From Pseudomonadota bacterium (GTDB taxonomy: Bacteria > Myxococcota > Bradymonadia > UBA4248), in assembly GCA_017613855.1 (NCBI GenBank), contig JAGACY010000147.1, forward strand, positions 1-5,771: a DNA stretch of 5,771 nucleotides, read 5' to 3'. Under the pieces are notes generated by a model that did not search any database, was not told the origin of the DNA, and was given only the letters and a program-made list of their open reading frames with translations. Below are positions 1-4,570 of the stretch, piece after piece. The position numbers were made by a program, and so were the translations under genes. Position 1 is the stretch's first letter. Every line of letters starts with the position of its first letter.

Positions 1-793
1 ATTCGCCGATGTTGCGCATGGCGGCGGCAATGAGCATCGGACCGATGTACAGAGGGATACTCAGACCGGCTTTGGTCAGAAGTTCGGAGAGGATGGAGCC
101 GATGCCCATTGCGATGAACAGCTGATCAGCGGCCGGGGCATAGCCTTTTACCGAGCGCTTGTGTTTGGCGATATCTTCGGCGAGGACGGATTCTTCCTGT
201 TCGTCTTCGGTTTCTTTGGGTTTGAGGCTGTGTTTATGGATGAGCCTGCGACCGACGGGGCCGCCCATGAGAGAGCCTGCGACGAGGCCAAAGGTCGCGG
301 CTGCCGTACACAATGTCGTTGCGCCTTCGAGGCCCATGTTTTCGAGGACGGGACCGAATGCGCCCGCGGTGCCGTGTCCGCCCGTCATGGCGATGGAGCC
401 CGTGCTCATGCCCACCAATGGACTCACGCCGAGCACCTGTGAGAGCCCGAATGATGTCAGATTCTGGACCACGATGAGTCCGCAGACGCATCCAAGAAAC
501 AGCAGCAGCGCGATGCCGCCGCTTTTGAGAACCTTGAGATTTGCCTGAAATCCCACGGATGTGAAGAACAGCACCATGCATACGGTTTTGAGCGTTTCGT
601 CGAAAGTGAGTTCGAGCAATCCGACTGCGTGCAGGATGCACGAAATAATGGAAAACAGCAGACCTCCGACAACTGGCGAGGGTATGCAGAAAGTATTGAG
701 GAAGCGGATGCGCTTTTTAAGCCAGGATCCGATATAGAGCACGACAACCGCCAGGGCTGCTGTCAGAAACATATTTAAGGATAGGGTCAGCAT
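1..793 (-). CDS. gltS: Sodium/glutamate symporter GltS, N-terminal two thirds (3' end outside window)
   Basis: Inner-membrane carrier of the ESS family (glutamate:Na+ symporter), which imports glutamate with sodium. The 264 visible residues match my memory of E. coli GltS (about 400 residues) along their length: IPSPVVGGLL at residues 37-46, GGHGTAGAFGP at 138-148 (E. coli has GGHGTGAAW) and ATFGLVAGSLMGGPVGR at 166-182. Hydrophobic segments alternate with short loops, and a charged Glu/Lys-rich loop lies at about 188-215, where the two halves of the carrier meet. The start at 793 is fixed upstream by an in-frame TGA nine bases before the ATG; only a weak purine-rich ribosome site (GAAAAG) precedes it. 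An ATG seven codons further in has no better site. The reading frame is open to the window edge, so the C-terminal half is simply cut off. It has its own promoter (846-854) and no visible operon partner on this side. Confidence 0.93.
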   Translation of the reverse strand, partial: MLTLSLNMFLTAALAVVVLYIGSWLKKRIRFLNTFCIPSPVVGGLLFSIISCILHAVGLLELTFDETLKTVCMVLFFTSVGFQANLKVLKSGGIALLLFLGCVCGLIVVQNLTSFGLSQVLGVSPLVGMSTGSIAMTGGHGTAGAFGPVLENMGLEGATTLCTAAATFGLVAGSLMGGPVGRRLIHKHSLKPKETEDEQEESVLAEDIAKHKRSVKGYAPAADQLFIAMGIGSILSELLTKAGLSIPLYIGPMLIAAAMRNIGE

Positions 794-845
794 GGTCTTT
801 TCAATGGTGTGAGCGCACGTGAATCGACGCGAACAAATGTAAGAC

Positions 846-854
846 ATTATACCA
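846..854 (-). promoter_or_regulatory. Extended -10 promoter of gltS
   Basis: On the minus strand the sequence reads TGGTATAAT: a perfect TATAAT hexamer preceded by the TG of an extended -10 element. No good -35 hexamer stands 16-18 bp upstream (ACAGAA at the 17-bp position is poor), as is common for extended -10 promoters. Transcription would start near 839, giving a leader of about 45 bases before the gltS start codon. Confidence 0.55.
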
Positions 855-897
855 CATCACACATTTGATTCTGTTAAAACAACGTGGATATGAACTG

Positions 898-1011
898 AGC
901 TTGTAGCTCATAGCTTATAGCTTATAGCTGAGAACTCATTTTACTGGGAATCATGTTTTTGCCTCTAAGAGAATGAAACTTCTATAAGCTAAAAGCTACA
1001 AGCTATAAGCT
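898..1011. repeat. Heptamer-bounded inverted repeat element (copy 0)
   Basis: The left array is five 7-bp units on the pattern AGCTNNN (AGCTTGT, AGCTCAT, AGCTTAT, AGCTTAT, AGCTGAG; 898-932). The right array is four units ending in AGCT (ATAAGCT, AAAAGCT, ACAAGCT, ATAAGCT; 984-1011), which is the reverse complement of the left-type unit. The arrays are therefore inverted and could pair around a core of about 51 bp (933-983). The core contains a short palindrome, CTCTAAGAG (963-971), followed by AATG, resembling the cores of the elements at 3246 and 4321. It lies between the gltS promoter and the upstream region of the 1229 lipoprotein gene. No ORF of interest is seen in it. Confidence 0.7.
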
Positions 1012-1140
1012 CGAATGAGAATTCCAATCGCCAAAATCTCCACATTCGTACAACAGAGCCATACATTTTTATGAGCGAGCGGTTTATTCGCGGGATCCGA
1101 GCTATCTTGTTAGAGATACTTAAAAACAACATATTCGCTA

Positions 1141-1169
1141 TTTTCATTTGATTGGATAATCGCTATGTT
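1141..1169 (+). promoter_or_regulatory. Weak candidate promoter of the 1229 lipoprotein gene
   Basis: TTTTCA (1141-1146) and TATGTT (1164-1169) each match four of six sigma-70 consensus positions with a 17-bp spacer. A start point would fall near 1176, at the foot of the hairpin at 1178-1198. Alternatives are TTGTTA (1107-1112) with CATATT (1130-1135), and the isolated GATAAT at 1155-1160. The choice is uncertain; apart from the repeat element at 898-1011, the rest of 855-1175 shows nothing else recognisable. Confidence 0.2.
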
Positions 1170-1177
1170 AAAACCAT

Positions 1178-1198
1178 GTGGGTGTTTTTATCACCCAC
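1178..1198 (+). promoter_or_regulatory. Leader hairpin upstream of the 1229 lipoprotein gene
   Basis: GTGGGTG (1178-1184) and CACCCAC (1192-1198) form a perfect 7-bp stem with a T-rich 7-base loop, 30 bases before the start codon and outside the ribosome site. It could be a 5' stem that stabilises the mRNA or a dyad for a regulator. The function is not known, and a stem of this size can occur by chance. Confidence 0.3.
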
Positions 1199-1216
1199 AA
1201 CCACATTAATTGTAAC

Positions 1217-1221
1217 AAGGA
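1217..1221 (+). promoter_or_regulatory. Ribosome binding site that fixes the start at 1229
   Basis: AAGGA stands seven bases before the ATG at 1229. The only earlier in-frame start is a GTG at 1178, inside the leader hairpin and without a comparable site. Starting at 1229 also places a canonical lipoprotein signal peptide at the N-terminus. Confidence 0.75.
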
Positions 1222-1228
1222 TATAACG

Positions 1229-2755
1229 ATGAAGAAAAACACAATACTTACGATTGCGATATTTGCAGCTTCTCTTGGATTTGCGGCCTGTTCGGATGAC
1301 AACAAAGATTCATCCAAGGACACTAATCCTACGGATACTTCTGCGTGTACAGAAAGCAGCCAACTGACCTGTGCCTCCGAAACCAGCAAAAATGTGTGCA
1401 ATGCGGGCAAAATTGAAGCCGTGGCATGCGGGGAAAACGAGATTTGCGAGGACAATACATGCAAAGCCAAGAGTGACGACACCACGGAATGTACGGATGA
1501 CAGTGCATTGACATGTGCCTCTGAGACCAGCAAGAATGTATGCAATCAGGGCAAGATTGAAGCACAGGCATGCGGTGACAATGAAGTTTGCGAAAACAAT
1601 ACATGCAAAGCCAAGGGTGATGACACCCCTGAATGCACGGATGACAGCGCATTGCAATGTGCCTCTGAAACCAGCAAAAATGTGTGCAATGCGGGCAAGA
1701 TTGAAGCACAGGCATGCGGTGACAATGAGATTTGCGAAAACAATACATGCAAACCCAAGGGTGATGACACCCCTGAATGCACGGATGACAGCGCATTGCA
1801 ATGTGCCTCTGAGACAAGCAAAAATGTGTGCAATGCTGGCAAGATTGAAGCACAGGCATGCGGAGACAATGAGATTTGCGAGAACAATACATGCAAACCC
1901 AAGGGGGATGATAAACCGGAATGCACGGATGACAGTGCATTGCAATGTGCCTCTGAAACCAGCAAAAATGTGTGCAATGCGGGCAAGATTGAAGCACAGG
2001 CATGCGGAAACAATGAGATTTGCAAAGACAATACTTGCAAACCTAAAGACGACAAACCGACAAAACCAGTGAAAGGCGGCGACTGCACCATTGATGCGTG
2101 TGACAACAATATTCCATACTACTGTGTATCAGGTCACTACCAGGTCGATGAAGAATCGAGCTGTGGTGATAAAGTATGCGAGGTTATGGATGGCAAGAAT
2201 GCTTTCTGCCTGGAAGCCTGCACCAAAGAGAAAGAAACCGGCAAAGTATGTGGTCAAAACCAGATTGAGCCGTATTCAGCGAAAGCAGTCTGCACAAAAT
2301 TTGAGGATGGCAAACTCGCCATGTACTACGATGAGTCCGATGATTCGTCCATCACGCGCTGCGATAATGGCTGCGATAAAGGTGAATGTATCAATCAGAA
2401 GCCCGAGGTCATTACCGATGATACGGGAAAAGACTGCGATAAATCCGAATATGGATATATCTGCTCAGGCAATAATTTACAGTATTGCAATTACTTTAAC
2501 AAAATTGCTGCAATAAAATGTTCACTCTGTACTTATGCATCAGATCCGAAAGATGCCTATTGTGCCACGAATGAAGGTTGTACAGAGGGTGACGTAAAAA
2601 ATACGTGTGAAGAATTTGATGATAATACCGATAGGCTGCACGTTTCCAAATGTACCAAGGCTCACGATGGAAAATATTATATGTTTGTAGACGTACAGGT
2701 AAAGAACTGTGAATCAGGTTCCTGCAAAGAAGACGGCAGCTGTGAAGCGCTATAA
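1229..2755 (+). CDS. Large cysteine-rich repeat lipoprotein, function unknown
   Basis: A secreted lipoprotein of 508 residues. Residues 1-20 are a type II signal peptide (MKKNTILTIAIFAASLGFAA) with the acceptor Cys21. Ser at +2 predicts outer-membrane sorting under the E. coli Lol rule. A polar linker (22-38) leads to five 48-residue repeats (39-278), each with six cysteines spaced C-x7-C-x8-C-x9-C-x5-C-x4-C in repeats 2-5 and joined by Lys/Asp linkers. The tail (285-505) holds two larger Cys-rich units of about 103 residues: each starts with a module resembling the repeat, then a longer one (331-387 and 451-505) containing CTKxxDGK and a closing cluster of cysteines. The even, regular cysteines suggest disulfide-bonded beads on a stalk outside the cytoplasm. 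No enzyme motif is visible, so I do not assign a function; binding or structural roles are guesses. The gene is monocistronic by its leader and terminator. The repeats keep long open frames on both strands, which are not genes. Confidence 0.9.
   Translation: MKKNTILTIAIFAASLGFAACSDDNKDSSKDTNPTDTSACTESSQLTCASETSKNVCNAGKIEAVACGENEICEDNTCKAKSDDTTECTDDSALTCASETSKNVCNQGKIEAQACGDNEVCENNTCKAKGDDTPECTDDSALQCASETSKNVCNAGKIEAQACGDNEICENNTCKPKGDDTPECTDDSALQCASETSKNVCNAGKIEAQACGDNEICENNTCKPKGDDKPECTDDSALQCASETSKNVCNAGKIEAQACGNNEICKDNTCKPKDDKPTKPVKGGDCTIDACDNNIPYYCVSGHYQVDEESSCGDKVCEVMDGKNAFCLEACTKEKETGKVCGQNQIEPYSAKAVCTKFEDGKLAMYYDESDDSSITRCDNGCDKGECINQKPEVITDDTGKDCDKSEYGYICSGNNLQYCNYFNKIAAIKCSLCTYASDPKDAYCATNEGCTEGDVKNTCEEFDDNTDRLHVSKCTKAHDGKYYMFVDVQVKNCESGSCKEDGSCEAL
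1343..2062 (+). repeat. Five in-frame 144-bp tandem repeats within the lipoprotein gene
   Basis: Units begin at 1343, 1487, 1631, 1775 and 1919, each 144 bp (48 codons). Units 3 and 4 differ at about ten bases but at only one residue (Thr to Lys in the linker), so most changes are synonymous. Unit 1 is the most diverged (ACTESSQLTC in place of ECTDDSALQC). Because 144 is a multiple of three, gain or loss of a unit would keep the frame. Confidence 0.95.
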
Positions 2756-2776
2756 TTCACATCTTTACCGATAAAC

Positions 2777-2811
2777 AAAAAGCCCTTTGGCAAACAGCCA
2801 AAGGGCTTTTT
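2777..2811 (+). terminator. Bidirectional intrinsic terminator between convergent lipoprotein genes
   Basis: A perfect 15-bp stem, AAAAAGCCCTTTGGC (2777-2791) with GCCAAAGGGCTTTTT (2797-2811), around a 5-base loop. The stem ends in A on one side and T on the other, so both strands produce a hairpin with a U tract. It lies 21 bp after the stop of the large lipoprotein gene and 49 bp past the stop of the small one on the minus strand, and so can end both transcripts. Confidence 0.93.
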
Positions 2812-2860
2812 GTTATGCTCAAAAAAATGACTGAAAAAAATGTCAACCGAATAACATTGC

Positions 2861-3130
2861 TTATTCTTTCACCACCGAACTCTCATGACTCGGTTCGACA
2901 GGATCTTTGCAGGCAACGGCATTTCCGTCGGCTTTGCATACTCTCTGCCCGCCGCAGATGACAGAAATCAACTGGCCTGCCTTGCAATACATATAGGAAT
3001 TTGGTCCGAGACATTGTGCCTGATATTCGGAGGGATCACACTCAAGGTCGTTGTATTCCCCCGTCGAACAAGCAGTTAGCCCCAACGCACCGCAAAGTAT
3101 GAAGCTTATTGCAAGAATGCCTTTTTTCAT
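2861..3130 (-). CDS. Small six-cysteine lipoprotein, function unknown
   Basis: A predicted 89-residue lipoprotein. Its signal peptide is MKKGILAISFILCGALGLTA with lipobox LTAC and acceptor Cys21, followed by Ser at +2 (outer-membrane sorting by the Lol rule). The mature part has six cysteines at 31, 40, 49, 59, 65 and 74, spaced C-x8-C-x8-C-x9-C-x5-C-x7-C. This is almost the spacing of one repeat of the convergent lipoprotein at 1229-2755, and the G-[KQ]-[IL] turn before the fourth Cys and the CG after it are shared. It therefore looks like a one-module relative. The tail (75-89) is polar. GGGGA five bases before the ATG at 3130 supports this start. An in-frame ATG at 3172, with AAAGGA seven bases upstream, would add 14 residues (MPLFSWLWFGAGII) and spoil the usual signal layout; it cannot be excluded. 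It has its own promoter at 3199-3228. No function is recognised. Confidence 0.85.
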   Translation of the reverse strand: MKKGILAISFILCGALGLTACSTGEYNDLECDPSEYQAQCLGPNSYMYCKAGQLISVICGGQRVCKADGNAVACKDPVEPSHESSVVKE

Positions 3131-3198
3131 TATTATCCCCGCACCAAACCACAACCAACTGAATAATGGCATTCAATAATCCTTTATGCCGATTTCGT

Positions 3199-3228
3199 AT
3201 CATAGCACAATCGAATGATGAAATCCAA
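3199..3228 (-). promoter_or_regulatory. Promoter of the small lipoprotein gene
   Basis: On the minus strand TGCTATGAT (3199-3207) is an extended -10 element, five of six for TATAAT plus the TG. TTGGAT (3223-3228), 18 bp upstream, is a weak -35. Transcription would start near 3192, leaving a leader of about 60 bases that includes the alternative start at 3172. Confidence 0.45.
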
Positions 3229-3245
3229 TAGCGCAGGCATTTTTT

Positions 3246-3384
3246 AATGCGGAATGCGGAATGCGGAATGCGGAATTGAATTTGCGGAACCCAAATATCA
3301 CTCTAAAGCTAAAATCAACTCCAACTCTTTAGAGGAAACATTGAGAATGCCTGAATAATTACGAATTACGAATTACGAATTACG
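3246..3384. repeat. Heptamer-bounded inverted repeat element (copy A)
   Basis: The left array is AATGCGG four times (3246-3273); the right array is AATTACG four times (3357-3384), whose reverse complement rotates to AATTCGT, two bases from the left unit. The core contains a hairpin: CTCTAAAG (3301-3308) pairs perfectly with CTTTAGAG (3327-3334). Positions 3343-3381 are identical over 39 bp to 4417-4455 in copy C. GCATTTTT occurs on both edges (3237-3244 and 3384-3391), a possible 8-bp target duplication, although A/T-rich matches are easy to get by chance. It sits between the small lipoprotein promoter and the 3' end of dapD. No ORF of interest is seen in it. Confidence 0.8.
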
Positions 3385-3403
3385 CATTTTTCGAGTCATG
3401 AGC

Positions 3404-4237
3404 TCAGCGCAGCCATTCCTCGAGGGTAAGCGCATCATCCGTCTTATCATCGCGATATTTAATGATGAGCGGTGCATAGGCGGAAAGCCCATTTTCACGG
3501 GCAAAGTCCGATTTAAGCGAGCGCGATCCGGGGATGACAACGGCATTTTCGGGAATATGCAGCACACCTTCGACAGGCCGGATAATCGTCTGTGCCACCA
3601 AATCGAATACAGGAGTAGATTTGGTCAGAATGGTTCCTGCGGCCAATACGGCACCTTTGTGGATGTGCGCCCCCTCATAAATCCCGCAATTGCCGCCGAC
3701 AAATGCATCATCTTCGATGATGACAGGAAGCGCACCAACGGGTTCGATAACCCCGCCGATCTGAGCCGCTGCCGAGATATGGCAATGCTTTCCAACCTGA
3801 GCACAAGACCCCACCAGTGCATGAGAATCGATCATCGTGCCCTCGTCAATATAAGCCCCGATATTGACATAAGCCGGTGGCATCAGTGTCACACCAGATC
3901 GAATGCAGGCACCGCGTCGAACCGTCGTTCCGCCGGGAACTATGCGGATGCGGCGATCCACGAGATTTTGCATCGAAGGCCATAGGTTATGTTTATCACA
4001 GAATTGGAAATCCCCCTGTTGATGGGCTTCGAGATATCCGAGTTTAAAGCCATACAGGATCAGTTGTTTTACACGAAGATCACACGCCCAGACGCCGTCG
4101 GAACCAGGACTGGCCGGACGAACCTGACCGGATTCAAGAAGTTCCAAAAACTTCGAGAATGATTCATGCGCAGGCGTTAAATCGGTATTGGGAGAATTGA
4201 ATGTATTCTGAATGGTTTCGATGAGTGTATTGAGCAT
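3404..4237 (-). CDS. dapD: 2,3,4,5-tetrahydropyridine-2,6-dicarboxylate N-succinyltransferase
   Basis: Cytoplasmic enzyme that transfers succinyl from succinyl-CoA to tetrahydrodipicolinate, in the succinylase branch of diaminopimelate and lysine synthesis. At 277 residues it matches the family (E. coli about 274). A helical N-terminal region (1 to about 100) is followed by a left-handed beta-helix of hexapeptide repeats (about 105-240). The segment from YVNIGAYIDEGTMIDSHALV into GSCAQVGK (123-150) is close to the E. coli sequence as I recall it, followed by GGVIEP (161-166) and IIEDDAFVGGN (173-183). The ATG at 4237 fits the family's N-terminus; a TTG at 4279 would only add residues read out of the repeat element. 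No Shine-Dalgarno sequence precedes the ATG, because the heptamer array begins at 4238, the next base. No terminator other than element A is evident after the stop. No other lysine-pathway gene is in view. Confidence 0.95.
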   Translation of the reverse strand: MLNTLIETIQNTFNSPNTDLTPAHESFSKFLELLESGQVRPASPGSDGVWACDLRVKQLILYGFKLGYLEAHQQGDFQFCDKHNLWPSMQNLVDRRIRIVPGGTTVRRGACIRSGVTLMPPAYVNIGAYIDEGTMIDSHALVGSCAQVGKHCHISAAAQIGGVIEPVGALPVIIEDDAFVGGNCGIYEGAHIHKGAVLAAGTILTKSTPVFDLVAQTIIRPVEGVLHIPENAVVIPGSRSLKSDFARENGLSAYAPLIIKYRDDKTDDALTLEEWLR

Positions 4238-4320
4238 AATTCGGAATGCGGAATGCGGAATGCGTAATTGAATGTACAAAACTAAAGGGAAAGTCTGAAG
4301 TTAAGTGGGAGTGGCGTTCT
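4238..4320. repeat. Heptamer element, truncated or fused (copy B)
   Basis: The left array is AATTCGG, AATGCGG, AATGCGG, AATGCGT (4238-4265), beginning at the base beside the dapD start codon. The core 4266-4320 aligns with the left part of the copy C core (shared AATT-AAT, CAAA, TCTGAAG, TTCT). It stops at TTCT, where the left array of copy C begins, so the right half of the central hairpin and the right array are missing. Either copy C inserted into B, or the two recombined. Confidence 0.65.
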
Positions 4321-4455
4321 AATGCGTAATGCGTAATGCGTAATGCGTAATTTAATTTGCAAAGACTCAAATGAACCTCTGAAGCTAAAATGTCTCTATT
4401 CTTTAGAAATTACCTAGAGAATGCCTGAATAATTACGAATTACGAATTACGAATT
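4321..4455. repeat. Heptamer-bounded inverted repeat element (copy C)
   Basis: The left array is AATGCGT four times (4321-4348). The right array is AATTACG three times plus AATT (4431-4455), whose inverse AATTCGT differs from the left unit at one base. The core has a stem like that of copy A: CTCTGAAG (4377-4384) with CTTTAGAA (4401-4408), seven of eight pairs including one G-T. The inner palindrome has changed from CTCTTTAGAG in A to TTCTTTAGAA here, which keeps the symmetry. The right 39 bp are identical to copy A. Same orientation as A. Confidence 0.8.
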
Positions 4456-4466
4456 TCATCAAAATT

Positions 4467-4487
4467 GCTCACTGCTCACTGCTCACT
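4467..4487. repeat. Heptamer array GCTCACT x3 (copy D, no partner seen)
   Basis: Three exact tandem copies of GCTCACT, followed by GC. It has the same 7-bp period as the other arrays but an unrelated unit, and no inverted partner array is visible nearby. It lies between element C and the terminator of tsaB. Confidence 0.75.
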
Positions 4488-4501
4488 GCATATCGAAAAT
4501 T

Positions 4502-4531
4502 GCACGCCGTATGCCGAAGGCAAAGGCGTGC
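4502..4531 (-). terminator. Probable intrinsic terminator of the rseP-tsaB transcript
   Basis: On the minus strand GCACGCC and GGCGTGC (4525-4531 with 4502-4508) form a 7-bp GC-rich stem around a loop that itself holds GCC-TTC-GGC. It is followed by AATTTTCGA, a short T run. It lies 40 bp after the tsaB stop. The T tract is modest, so efficiency is uncertain. Confidence 0.5.
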
Positions 4532-4541
4532 GCGCAAGCCG

Positions 4542-4560
4542 TATTTGCCAAAGGCAAATA
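4542..4560. repeat. Perfect hairpin related to the adjacent terminator
   Basis: TATTTGCC (4542-4549) and GGCAAATA (4553-4560) form an 8-bp stem with a 3-base loop, 10 bp past the tsaB stop. Its surroundings (GCCGTAT, GCC-NAA-GGC, AAA, GGCG) repeat those of the hairpin at 4506-4533, so the two look like an imperfect direct duplication, somewhat like a pair of REP-type palindromes. No T tract follows it. Confidence 0.6.
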
Positions 4561-4570
4561 GGCGGCGCAT

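Noticed and set aside
159..747. Open frames overlapping the gltS region in other frames
   Set aside because: The truncated GltS frame, which has no stop within the window, carries the family motifs throughout; the others are shadows.
1178..1228. GTG start at 1178 adding 17 residues to the large lipoprotein
   Set aside because: It lies in a hairpin, lacks a ribosome site and would bury the lipoprotein signal; ATG 1229 has AAGGA and a proper signal peptide.
1343..2062. CRISPR array
   Set aside because: The 144-bp units are contiguous, coding and without spacers; the 7-bp arrays are also far too short and have no spacers.
1168..2109. Several long open frames in other frames and on the minus strand across the lipoprotein repeat region
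   Set aside because: They arise because the 144-bp unit is a multiple of three, so any stop-free frame stays open through all copies. The plus-strand frame has a signal peptide, a ribosome site and mostly silent differences between units.
3398..3985. Plus-strand open frame opposite dapD
   Set aside because: It is antisense to a clearly recognised DapD with hexapeptide motifs and has no recognisable protein features.
4238..4279. TTG start extending DapD by 14 residues
   Set aside because: The added residues are translated heptamer repeats, and DapD family length and N-terminus fit the ATG at 4237.
4164..4370. Short minus-strand ORF across the dapD-tsaB gap
   Set aside because: It is largely translated heptamer repeats (HSAFRI, HYALE-like peptides) and overlaps the dapD start in another frame.
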